Of a stretch of 64,000 nt of DNA, positions 1 through 12,100 are shown piece by piece. This DNA comes from Macropodus opercularis (taxonomy: Eukaryota; Chordata; Actinopteri; Anabantiformes; Osphronemidae). The first letter of the stretch is position 1; every line of letters begins with the position of its first letter. The position numbers and the translations under genes are program-made. The DNA lies in NCBI GenBank assembly GCA_030770545.1, contig JAUCMP010000033.1, positions 248,001 to 312,000 of the forward strand. Reading direction: 5' to 3'. Below the pieces are notes generated by a model, which saw only the letters and a program-made list of their open reading frames with translations, made no database searches and had not been told where the DNA came from.

Positions 1-407
1 ACGACTGCCGCTTAAGTAGTTCCATACAAAAGTCACGCTGATCATCAAACATATGTCTGTGATCGTGGTTCCAACATGCAGGGTAATCCTAGCATGGGTC
101 TGTGGTCAAAGATCCAGAAACAGGTGGCGAACGGCAGTTCAGGAAACACTCACGTAGTCGGGGATTCAGGCGATGTCCGTAGCAGAGAGAGTAAGTCATG
201 AGCCGCTGCAATCTGTCGAGGTCTTGTGTGCCGGAACGAAAACGACGATCTGACAACAGGCTTCCTGTGACCAGGGTTTAAAAAGAGTTAAAGACAGGTG
301 AACAGAATTATGCAATCAAATAAAAGTTGGCGGAGGTGGTGGGTGCGTATCCGCTGGAGCCCTTAACAGTAAAAGCCCCGGCGGAAGTGAAGTTGCCGAT
401 CATGACA
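1..407 (-). mobile_element. LTR-like end of a retroelement (partial)
   Basis: Read on the minus strand this stretch begins at 407 with TGTCATGATCGGC and continues through a TTTAAA-type element near 278-284 into non-repetitive DNA that runs off the window. The inserts at 3167, 23445 and 25799 begin with almost the same motif (TGTCACGATCGGC), followed by a similar TTAAGTTC / CTTGTCAGA layout. A TG start, an A/T-rich TATA-like site and an abrupt junction with satellite at 407/408 fit the 5' edge of a gypsy-type LTR, which is an inference. No open reading frame of note is present, and the other LTR end is outside the window, so a target-site duplication cannot be checked. Confidence 0.5.
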
Positions 408-1051
408 AATGGAACCACCGACGACTGCTCTGTACCTTGACAAACTCAAAAACAACAAAGCGTTATTAAAAACACCTATCCTCCGATAAGTGGGCGAATG
501 CTTTGTCCCTTCCGGAACACAAACAACACAGTAACAATCATTTGAACAAGTGTTTCAATGAATGGCTGACAACTGACCTGTCTCCTAAGGAACGGACTCA
601 ATTGAACCACCAATCCTACGATTGGTGGACAACTGTTCTGTCTCCTGAGGAAGTCAGGTCTAGAGGTCAGAGGCATCTGAAACACCAAACCTATGATTGG
701 TGAAACATTGTTTTGTCTCCTGAGGAACTCAACTCACAGAGACATAGTCAATGAAATCACGAAACCTACGATTGGTGAAACACTGTTTTGTCTCCTGAGG
801 AACTCAACTCACAGAGACATAGTCAATGAAATCACGAAACCTACGATTGGTGGACAAATGCCGTGTCACTTGTGGAACACAAATAGCACAGTCAAATTCC
901 ATTGAAACACCGATCCAATGATTGCTTTATGACTGACCTGTCTCCTACGGAACCGAGTCAGTTGACCCACCAATCCTGCGATTGCTGGACAACTGTTCTG
1001 TCTGCCGAGGAAGTCAGGTCAAGAAGTCAGAGGTATCTGAACCACCAATCC
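408..1051. repeat. 75-bp-monomer satellite, block 1
   Basis: This is the first block of the long satellite. It starts part-way through a unit at AATGGAACCACCG and is interrupted at 1051/1052 inside the ACCACCAATCC monomer border. It holds two copies of the GATTGGTGAAACA monomer (693-842), one of the variable-copy monomers of the array. The block ends where the first GC-rich insert begins. The sequence matches the later blocks very closely, so it belongs to the same array. Confidence 0.93.
607..628. other. Hairpin/double CCAAT motif at a monomer border (example)
   Basis: CCACCAAT (607-614) and ATTGGTGG (621-628) are perfect inverted repeats around the six-base loop CCTACG. The arms therefore carry back-to-back CCAAT boxes. 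Shortened versions (ACCAAT / ATTGGT) recur at several monomer borders in every higher-order unit of the array. Whether a protein such as NF-Y binds here, or whether the hairpin matters for recombination, is not shown by the sequence. Confidence 0.7.
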
Positions 1052-1411
1052 AGAAGGCAGAGCCCTCCTGGGGTCGCCAGAGCCAGGAACCAGAAGGCGG
1101 ACCCCTCCTGGGGTCGCCAGACCCCGGAACCAGAAGGCGGACCCCTCCTGGGGTCGCCAGAGCCCGGACCCAGAAGGCGGACCCCTCCTGGGGTCGCCAG
1201 AGCCCGGAACCAGAAGGCGGACCCCTCCTGGGGTCGCCAGAGCCCGGAACCAGAAGGCAGACCCTTCCTGGGGTCGCCAGAGCCAGGAACCAGAAGGCAG
1301 ACCCCTCCTGGGGTCGCCAGAGCCAGGAACCAAAAGGCAGACCCCTCCTGGGGTCGCCAGAGCCAGGAACCAAAAGGCAGACCCCTCCTGGGGTCGCCGG
1401 AGCCGGAAGGA
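1052..1411. repeat. 40-bp GC-rich VNTR, 9 units (copy A)
   Basis: The unit is about 40 bp with the core CCCCTCCTGGGGTCGCCAG followed by a variable AGCCnGGAACCAGAAGGC part. Nine CTCCTGGGG cores occur at 40-bp spacing. Units differ by a few transitions (GGCGG/GGCAG, CCCGG/CCAGG). CTCCTGGGG contains a short palindrome, CCTGG with flanking pyrimidine and purine runs. It is open in several frames on both strands because 120 bp (three units) is a multiple of three, so I do not treat any of these frames as protein. Confidence 0.9.
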
Positions 1412-1852
1412 ACCTGTGTGGACCCTCCAGGCCGCACAATACCAGGACACCTTGAGGAACATGGCGAGGACAAGAACATGGTCGGGAAACGCTTGAAGCA
1501 GAAAACTCGTGGTGTGAGAGCCTGGGTGGTCGGCGTCGACGGTGGTTGCGGCGGCGTAAAGCCCAGGGTGGCCAGTGTCACCGGTGGTTGCGGCGGCAGG
1601 GGAACCTAGGCGGCCGGCGTCTGTGGCTGCTGCTGCGGACATGGTCCAAGTCTGCATGGCCTGAGGAGGTGGCAAGATTTGCGCGGGCGCGGGCCCGAAG
1701 GGAGGCCCAATAGGCCAGGAACTGGGGAAATGTCCGCCGCGGACCCGACTGGGCCATCGGCTCCTCCTGATTGGGCAGAGGCTCAGGAGAGGAGAGGCGA
1801 GGAGCGGCAGGGAGGCTCGGGTGGTATGAGTCCGTGGTCCTAGCATGGCGTG

Positions 1853-2074
1853 GAACAGCAGGTTCTGGGTGGCGTAGAGCAGCATGAACAGCAGGTTCTG
1901 GGTGGCGTGAAGCAGCACGAACAGCAGGTTCTGGGTGGCGTGAAGCAGCACGAACAGCAGGTTCTGGGTGGCGTGAAGCAGCACGAACAGCAGGTTCTGG
2001 GTGGCGTGAAGCAGCACGAACAGCAGGTTCTGGGTGGCGTGAAGCAGCACGAACAGCAGGTTCTGGGTGGTGTC
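1853..2074. repeat. 33-bp VNTR, 7 units (copy A)
   Basis: The unit is GAACAGCAGGTTCTGGGTGG followed by CGTGAAGCAGCAC, 33 bp in total. It reads as an 11-residue repeat (HPEPAVRAASR) on the minus strand and is also open in other frames. Copies A, B and C of the insert carry 7, 9 and 7 units, so this tract changes length between otherwise near-identical copies. Confidence 0.9.
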
Positions 2075-3167
2075 GAGAATGAGGCCGAGACTTGGGACCC
2101 GGGATGGGGGGAACCGGAGGAGTGTGGAGAGGGTCCCCCTGATGCTTCAGTTCCTGCCAGATACGGCGGCCCTCAGAGGGGAAGAGACGAGGGGCAATCT
2201 CCGGCGTCCGGCACGAGCCGAGAATCACGTGGCCAGCACAGAGGACCGGAGAGGTGGCCTGGGACTGTGAGGGTGCGGCAGGTCGTTCTGGTGTGGATGG
2301 GACGAGCGAGAGGGCAGGCTGTCGTCGTGACGAGAGGGCAGACTGGCGACGTGGCGAGGGAGCAGACTGAGGACGGGGTGCCTCCCTCCTTCTGAGTCTG
2401 ACCTGTATGGTCAGAAGCTCAGGGAACCTTGTATGGGTCTTTAACCAGGGGCAGGCTGAGTAAAAATCTGTAACCCAGTTCAGTGTGGAGATGCGGGTCT
2501 GGGAGTCCTGGATCTCAGGGATCGCATCCAGCAAATCAAAAAGGGTCTGGATGACCTGGCAAGGTCAAGATTGGTGGCTGTCAGGTCTCCGGAGTCCTCC
2601 GGATCTTCTGCCAGCCGTGACAGTGGAGAGGAGACCAGGAGGGCAGCAGAATCCAGGCGACAAAACTAAGAACAAAACAAAACACAAAGCGAGCCGAACC
2701 GGCTGTGTACAGTGCGTGACAGAGTCTCAAACACACGGCGCACCAAAGGCGCTCGTCGCTAACTAAGAAGAGTTAGTTTAGGTTTCGTGGACAAGTCAGA
2801 GTAGCAAATCCCTCAGGACACAAAGACGAGAGCCCAGCGTTCTTGGCGTAAAAGTCAGTCAAAATACCCACCGCTGTCGTGAGCGTCAGGCGATCAGAAC
2901 AAGGATTCAAAGGAAACCTCACGGTACCGGTGGCAAAAGGGGAAGTCCGTCGGAGGTTTGCATGTCGGGGTAGCAACGTTGATGGTCTGACAAGGGACTG
3001 AGCTGTGGGAAGAACTTAAGTAAGAGATGATGAGCCAGGTGAAAATAATCAGAGCACGTGAGGATAATCAGGCAGGTGCGTGGTGATGACAGGGGTGTGG
3101 TGAGTGACTCCGCTGGGTGGAGATTCACCCAGTAAGGGACCGATCGGCCAGGCTGCCGATCGTGACA

Positions 3168-6100
3168 CTTTATGACTGACCTGTCTCCTACGGAACCGAG
3201 TCAGTTGACCCACCAAACCTACGATTGCTGGACAACTGTTCTGTCTGCCGAGGAAGTCAGGTCTAGAGGTCAGAGGCATCTGAATCACGAAACCTACGAT
3301 TGGTGGACAAATGCCGTGTCACTTGTGGAACACAAATAGCACAGTCAAATTCCATTGAAACACCGATCCAATGATTGCTTTATGACTGACCTGTCTCCTA
3401 CGGAACCGAGTCAGTTGACCCACCAAACCTACGATTGCTGGACAACTGTTCTGTCTGCCGAGGAAGTCAGGTCAAGAAGTCAGAGGTATCTGAACCACCA
3501 ATCCTACGACTGGTGGACCACTGCTCTATAACCTGAGGAATACAAGGAATAGAGCCAGAGACATTTCACCCACCAACTCAATGACTGGAGAACAACTGCT
3601 CTGCTCCCTCTGTAACTCAGGTCAAGTAGTAGGCGTCAATGGAACCACCGACGACTGCTCTGTACCTTGACAAACTCAAAAACAACAAAGCGTTATTAAA
3701 AACACCTATCCTCCGATAGGTGGGCGAATGCTTTGTCCCTTCCGGAACACAAACAACACAGTAACAATCATTTGAACAAGTGTTTCAATGAATGGCTGAC
3801 AACTGACCTGTCTCCTAAGGAACGGACTCAATTGAACCACCAATCCTACAATTGGTAGACAACTGTTCTGTCTCCTGAGGAAGTCAGGTCTACAGGTCAG
3901 AGGCATCTGAAACACCAAACCTATGATTGGTGAAACATTGTTTTGTCTCCTGAGGAACTCAACTCACAGAGACATAGTCAATGAAATCACGAAACCTACG
4001 ATTGGTGGACAAATGCCGTGTCACTTGTGGAACACAAATAGCACAGTCAAATTCCATTGAAACACCGATCCAATGATTGCTTTGTGACTGACCTGTCTCC
4101 TACGGAACCGAGTCAGTTGACCCACCAAACCTACGATTGCTGGACAACTGTTCTGTCTGCCGAGGAAGTCAGGTCAAGAAGCCAGAGGTATCTGAACCAC
4201 CAATCCTACGACTGGTGGACCACTGCTCTATAACCTGAGGAACACAAGGAATAGAGCCAGAGACATTTCACCCACCAACTCAATGACTGGAGAACAACTG
4301 CTCTGCTCCCTCTGTAACTCAGGTCAAGTAGTAGGCGTCAATGGAACCACCGACGACTGCTCTGTACCTTGACAAACTCAAAAACAACAAAGCGTTATTA
4401 AAAACACCTATCCTCCGATAGGTGGGCGAATGCTTTGTCCCTTCCGGAACACAAACAACACAGTAACAATCATTTGAACAAGTGTTTCAATGAATGGCTG
4501 ACAACTGACCTGTCTCCTAAGGAACTGACTCAATTGAACCACCAATCCTACGATTGGTAGACAACTGTTCTGTCTCCTGAGGAAGTCAGGTCTAGAGGTC
4601 AGAGGCATCTGAAACACCAAACCTATGATTGGTGAAACATTGTTTTGTCTCCTGAGGAACTCAACTCACAGAGACATAGTCAATGAAATCACGAAACCTA
4701 CGATTGGTGAAACACTGTTTTGTGTCCTGAGGAACTCAACTCACAGAGACATAGTCAATGAAATCACGAAACCTACGATTGGTGAAACACTGTTTTGTCT
4801 CCTGAGGAACTCAACTCACAGAGACATAGTCAATGAAATCACGAAACCTACGATTGGTGGACAAATGCCGTGTCACTTGTGGAACACAAATAGCACAGTC
4901 AAATTCCATTGAAACACCGATCCAATGATTGCTTTATGACTGACCTGTCTCCTACGGAACCGAGTCAGTTGACCCACCAAACCTACGATTGCTGGACAAC
5001 TGTTCTGTCTGCCGAGGAAGTCAGAGGTATCTGAACCACCAATCCTACGACTGGTGGACCACTGCTCTATAACCTGAGGAACACAAGGAATAGAGCCAGA
5101 GACATTTCACCCACCAACTCAATGACTGGAGAACAACTGCCCTGCTCCCTCTGTAACTCAGGTCAAGTAGTAGGCGTCAATGGAACCACCGACGACTGCT
5201 CTGTAACTTGACAAACTCAAAAACAACAAAGCGTTATTAAAAACACCTATCCTCCGATAGGTGGGCGAATGCTTTGTCCCTTCCGGAACACAAACAACAC
5301 AGTAACAATCATTTGAACAAGTGTTTCAATGAATGGCTGACAACTGACCTGTCTCCTAAGGAACGGACTCAATTGAACCACCAATCCTACGATTGGTAGA
5401 CAACTGTTCTGTCTCCTGAGGAAGTCAGGTCTAGAGGTCAGAGGCATCTGAAACACCAAACCTATGATTGGTGAAACATTGTTTTGTCTCCTGAGGAACT
5501 CAACTCACAGAGACATAGTCAATGAAATCACGAAACCTACGATTGGTGAAACACTGTTTTGTCTCCTGAGGAACTCAACTCACAGAGACATAGTCAATGA
5601 AATCACGAAACCTACGATTGGTGGACAAATGCCGTGTCACTTGTGGAACACAAATAGCACAGTCAAATTCCATTGAAACACCGATCCAATGATTGCTTTA
5701 TGACTGACCTGTCTCCTACGGAACCGAGTCAGTTGACCCACCAAACCTACGATTGCTGGACAACTGTTCTGTCTGCCGAGGAAGTCAGGTCTAGAGGTCA
5801 GAGGCATCTGAACCACTAAACCTATGATTGGTGAAACACTGTTTTGTCTCCTGAGGAACTCAACTCACAGAGACATAGTCAATGAAATCACGAAACCTAC
5901 GATTGGTGAAACACTGTTTTGTCTCCTGAGGAACTCAACTCACAGAGACATAGTCAATGAAATCACGAAACCTACGATTGGTGGTCAAATGCCGTGTCAC
6001 TTGTGGAACACAAATAGCACAGTCAAATTCCATTGAAACACCGATCCAATGATTGCTTTATGACTGACCTGTCTCCTACGGAACCGAGTCAGTTGACCCA

Positions 6101-9100
6101 CCAAACCTACGATTGCTGGACAACTGTTCTGTCTGCCGAGGAAGTCAGGTCAAGAAGTCAGAGGTATCTGAACCACCAATCCTACGACTGGTGGACCACT
6201 GCTCTATAACCTGAGGAACACAAGGAATAGAGCCAGAGACATTTCACCCACCAACTCAATGACTGGAGAACAACTGCTCTGCTCCCTCTGTAACTCAGGT
6301 CAAGTAGTAGGCGTCAATGGAACCACCGACGACTGCTCTGTACCTTGACAAACTCAAAAACAACAAAGCGTTATTAAAAACACCTATCCTCCGATAGGTG
6401 GGCGAATGCTTTGTCCCTTCCGGAACACAAACAACACAGTAACAATCATTTGAACAAGTGTTTCAATGAATGGCTGACAACTGACCTGTCTCCTAAGGAA
6501 CGGACTCAATTGAACCACCAATCCTACGATTGGTAGACAACTGTTCTGTCTCCTGAGGAAGTCAGGTCTAGAGGTCAGAGGCATCTGAAACACCAAACCT
6601 ATGATTGGTGAAACATTGTTTTGTCTCCTGAGGAACTCAACTCACAGAGACATAGTCAATGAAATCACGAAACCTACGATTGGTGGACAAATGCCGTGTC
6701 ACTTGTGGAACACAAACAGCACAGTCAAATTCCATTGAAACACCGATCCAATGATTGCTTTATGACTGACCTGTCTCCTACGGAACCGAGTCAGTTGACC
6801 CACCAAACCTACGATTGCTGGACAACTGTTCTGTCTGCCGAGGAAGTCAGGTCAAGAAGTCAGAGGTATCTGAACCACCAATCCTACGACTGGTGGACCA
6901 CTGCTCTATAACCTGAAAAACACAAGGAAAAGAGCCAGAGACATTTCACCCACCAACTCAATGACTGGAGAACAACTGCTCTGCTCCCTCTGTAACTCAG
7001 GTCAAGTAGTAGGCGTCAATGGAACCACCGACGACTGCTCTGTACCTTGACAAACTCAAAAACAACAAAGCGTTATTAAAAACACCTATCCTCCGATAGG
7101 TGGGCGAATGCTTTGTCCCTTCCGGAACACAAACAACACAGTAACAATCATTTGAACAAGTGTTTCAATGAATGGCTGACAACTGACCTGTCTCCTAAGG
7201 AACGGACTCAATTGAACCACCAATCCTACGATTGGTAGACAACTGTTCTGTCTCCTGAGGAAGTCAGGTCTAGAGGTCAGAGGCATCTGAAACACCAAAC
7301 CTATGATTGGTGAAACATTGTTTTGTCTCCTGAGGAACTCAACTCACAGAGACATAGTCAATGAAATCACGAAACCTACGATTGGTGAAACACTGTTTTG
7401 TCTCCTGAGGAACTCAACTCACAGAGACATAGTCAATGAAATCACGAAACCTACGATTGGTGGACAAATGCCGTGTCACTTGTGGAACACAAATAGCACA
7501 GTCAAATTCCATTGAAACACCGATCCAATGATTGCTTTATGACTGACCTGTCTCCTACGGAACCGAGTCAGTTGACCCACCAAACCTACGATTGCTGGAC
7601 AACTGTTCTGTCTGCCGAGGAAGTCAGGTCAAGAAGTCAGAGGTATCTGAACCACCAATCCTACGACTGGTGGACCACTGCTCTATAACCTGAGGAACAC
7701 AAGGAAAAGAGCCAGAGACATTTCACCCACCAACTCAATGACTGGAGAACAACTGCTCTGCTCCCTATGTAACTCAGTTCAAGTACTAGGCGTCAATGGA
7801 ACCACCGACGACTGCTCTGTACCTTGACAAAATCAAAAACAACAAAGCGTTATTAAAAACACCTATCCTCCGATAGGTGGGCGAATGCTTTGTCCCTTCC
7901 GGAACACAAACAACACAGTAACAATCATTTGAACAAGTGTTTCAATGAATGGCTGACAACTGACCTGTCTCCTAAAGGACGGACTCAATTGAACCACCAA
8001 TCCTACAATTGGTAGACAACTGTTCTGTCTCCTGAGGAAGTCAGGTCGAGGTCAGAGGCATCTGAAACACCAAACCTATGATTGGTGAAACACTGTTTTG
8101 TCTCCTGAGGAACTCAACTCACAGAGACATAGTCAATGAAATCACGAAACCTACGATTGGTGAAACACTGTTTTGTCTCCTGAGGAACTCAACTCACAGA
8201 GACATAGTCAATGAAATCACGAAACCTACGATTGGTGGACAAATGCCGTGTCACTTGTGGAACACAAATAGCACAGTCAAATTCCATTGAAACACCGATC
8301 CAATGATTGCTTTGTGACTGACCTGTCTCCTACGGAACCGAGTCAGTTGACCCACCAAACCTACGATTGCTGGACAACTGTTCTGTCTGCCGAGGAAGTC
8401 AGAGGTATCTGAACAACCAATCCTACGACTGGTGGACCACTGCTCTATAACCTGAGGAACACAAGGAAAAGAGCCAGAGACATTTCACCCACCAACTCAA
8501 TGACTGGAGAACAACTGCTCTGCTCCCTCTGTAACTCAGGTCAAGTAGTAGGCGTCAATGGAACCACCGACGACTGCTCTGTACCTTGACAAACTCAAAA
8601 ACAACAAAGCGTTATTAAAAACACCTATCCTCCGATAGGTGGGCGAATGCTTTGTCCCTTCCGGAACACAAACAACACAGTAACAATCATTTGAACAAGT
8701 GTTTCAATGAATGGCTGACAACTGACCTGTCTCCTAAGGGACGGACTCAATTGAACCACCAATCCTACGATTGGTAGACAACTGTTCTGTCTCCTGAGGA
8801 AGTCAGGTCTAGAGGTCAGAGGCATCTGAAACACCAAACCTATGATTGGTGAAACATTGTTTTGTCTCCTGAGGAACTCAACTCACAGAGACATAGTCAA
8901 TGAAATCACGAAACCTACGATTGCTGAAACACTGTTTTGTCTCCTGAGGAACTCAACTCACAGAGACATAGTCAATGAAATCACGAAACCTACGATTGGT
9001 GGACAAATGCCGTGTCACTTGTGGAACACAAATAGCACAGTCAAATTCCATTGAAACACCGATCCAATGATTGCTTTATGACTGACCTGTCTCCTACGGA

Positions 9101-12100
9101 ACCGAGTCAGTTGACCCACCAAACCTACGATTGCTGGACAACTGTTCTGTCTGCCGAGGAAGTCAGGTCAAGAAGTCAGAGGGATCTGAACCACCAATCC
9201 TACGACTGGTGGACCACTGCTCTATAACCTGAGGAACACAAGGAAAAGAGCCAGAGACATTTCACCCACCAACTCAATGACTGGAGAACAACTGCTCTGC
9301 TCCCTCTGTAACTCAGGTGAAGTAGTAGGCGTCAATGGAACCACCGACGACTGCTCTGTACCTTGACAAACTCAAAAACAACAAAGCGTTATTAAAAACA
9401 CCTATCCTCCGATAGGTGGGCGAATGCTTTGTCCCTTCCGGAACACAAACAACACAGTAACAATCATTTGAACAAGTGTTTCAATGAATGGCTGACAACT
9501 GACCTGTCTCCTAAGGAACGGACTCAATTGAACCACCAATCCTACGATTGGTAGACAACTGTTCTGTCTCCTGAGGAAGTCAGGTCTAGAGGTCAGAGGC
9601 ATCTGAAACACCAAACCTATGATTGGTGAAACACTGTTTTGTCTCCTGAGGAACTCAACTCAAAGAGACATAGTCAATGAAATCACGAAACCTACGATTG
9701 GTGGACAAATGCCGTGTCACTTGTGGAACACAAATAGCACAGTCAAATTCCATTGAAACACCGATCCAATGATTGCTTTATGACTGACCTGTCTCCTATG
9801 GAACCGAGTCAGTTGACCCACCAAACCTACGATTGCTGGACAACTGTTCTGTCTGCCGAGGAAGTCAGGTCAAGAAGTCAGAGGTATCTGAACCACCAAT
9901 CCTACGACTGGTGGACCACTGCTCTATAACCTGAGGAACACAAGGAATAGAGCCAGAGACATTTCACCCACCAACTCAATGACTGGAGAACAACTGCTCT
10001 GCTCCCTCTGTAACTCAGGTCAAGTAGTAGGCGTCAATGGAACCACCGACGACTGCTCTGTACCTTGACAAACTCAAAAACAACAAAGCGTTATTAAAAA
10101 CACCTATAGGTGGGCGAATGCTTTGTCCCTTCCGGAACACAAACAACACAGTAACAATCATTTGAACAAGTGTTTCAATGAATGGCTGACAACTGACCTG
10201 TCTCCTAAGGAACTGACTCAATTGAACCACCAATCCTACGATTGGTAGACAACTGTTCTGTCTGCTGAGGAAGTCAGGTCTAGAGGTCAGAGGCATCTGA
10301 AACACCAAACCTATGATTGGTGAAACACTGTTTTGTCTCTTGAGGAACTCAACTCACAGAGACATAGTCAATGAAATCACGAAACCTACGATTGGTGGAC
10401 AAATGCCGTGTCACTTGTGGAACACAAATAGCACAGTCAAATTCCATTGAAACACCGATCCAATGATTGCTTTATGACTGACCTGTCTCCTACGGAACCG
10501 AGTCAGTTGACCCACCAAACCTACGATTGCTGGACAACTGTTCTGTCTCCTGAGGAAGTCAGGTCAAGAAGTCAGAGGGATCTGAACCACCAATCCTACG
10601 ACTGGTGGACCACTGCTCTATAACCTGAGGAACACAAGGAAAAGAGCCAGAGACATTTCACCCACCAACTCAATGACTGGAGAACAACTGCTCTGCTCCC
10701 TCTGTAACTCAGGTCAAGTAGTAGGCGTCAATGGAACCACCGTCGACTGCTCTGTACCTTGACAAACTCAAAAACAACAAAGCGTTATTAAAAACACCTA
10801 TCCTCCGATAGGTGGGCGAATGCTTTGTCCCTTCCGGAACACAAACAACACAGTAACAATCATTTGAACAAGTGTTTCAATGAATGGCTGACAACTGACC
10901 TGTCTCCTAAGGAACGGACTCAATTGAACCACCAATCCTACGATTGGTAGACAACTGTTCTGTCTCCTGAGGAAGTCAGGTCTAGAGGTCAGAGGCATCT
11001 GAAACACCAAACCTATGATTGGTGAAACATTGTTTTGTCTCCTGAGGAACTCAACTCACAGAGACATAGTCAATGAAATCACGAAACCTACGATTGGTGA
11101 AACACTGTTTTGTCTCCTGAGGAACTCAACTCACAGAGACATAGTCAATGAAATCACGAAACCTACGATTGGTGAAACACTGTTTTGTCTCCTGAGGAAC
11201 TCAACTCACAGAGACATAGTCAATGAAATCACGAAACCTACGATTGGTGAAACACTGTTTTGTCTCCTGAGGAACTCAACTCACAGAGACATAGTCAATG
11301 AAATCACGAAACCTACGATTGGTGGACAAATGCCGTGTCACTTGTGGAACACAAATAGCACAGTCAAATTCCATTGAAACACCGATCCAATGATTGCTTT
11401 ATGACTGACCTGTCTCCTACGGAACCGAGTCAGTTGACCCACCAAACCTACGATTGCTGGACAACTGTTCTGTCTGCCGAGGAAGTCAGGTCTAGAAGTC
11501 AGAGGTATCTGAACCACCAATCCTACGACTGGTGGACCACTGCTCTATAACCCGAGAAACACAAGGAAAAGAGCCAGAGACATTTCACCCACCAACTCAA
11601 TGACTGGAGAACAACTGCTCTGCTCCCTCTGTAACTCAGGTCAAGTAGTAGGCGTCAATGGAACCACCGACGACTGCTCTGTACCTTGACAAACTCAAAA
11701 ACAACAAAGCGTTATTAAAAACACCTATCCTCCGATAGGTGGGCGAATGCTTTGTCCCTTCCGGAACACAAACAACACAGTAACAATCATTTGAACAAGT
11801 GTTTCAATGAATGGCTGACAACTGACCTGTCTCCTAAGGAACGGACTCAATTGAACCAACAATCCTACGATTGGTAGACAACTGTTCTGTCTCCTGAGGA
11901 AGTCAGGTCTAGAGGTCAGAGGCATCTGAAACACCAAACCTATGATTGGTGAAGCATTGTTTTGTCTCCTGAGGAACTCAACTCACAGAGACATAGTCAA
12001 TGAAATCACGAAACCTACGATTGGTGAAACACTGTTTTGTCTCCTGAGGAACTCAACTCACAGAGACATAGTCAATGAAATCACGAAACCTACGATTGGT

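Larger units (their letters stand above)
1052..3167 (-). mobile_element. Retroelement-derived insert with two VNTRs, copy A
   Basis: This 2.1-kb GC-rich segment interrupts the satellite. Read on the minus strand from 3167 it starts with TGTCACGATCGGC, an LTR-like 5' region (about 2760-3167) with TTAAGTTC. A T-rich stretch and a gag-like open frame follow (to about 1578, with FDLLDAIPEIQD near 2534). Then come a 33-bp VNTR (7 units, HPEPAVRAASR) and a 40-bp VNTR (9 units). No reverse transcriptase, integrase or transposase is present, so it can only be non-autonomous or a remnant. The right junction is identical in all three copies. The left junction here is inside ACCACCAATCC. Assignment to an LTR retroelement rests on the terminal motif and layout only. 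Confidence 0.6.

Noticed and set aside
1014..2534. Proline-rich or repeat proteins of 140 to 360 residues over the VNTRs in inserts A to C
   Set aside because: The same DNA is open in several frames on both strands because of the tandem repeats. Only the short gag-like part on the minus strand near 2400-2534 looks mildly protein-like.
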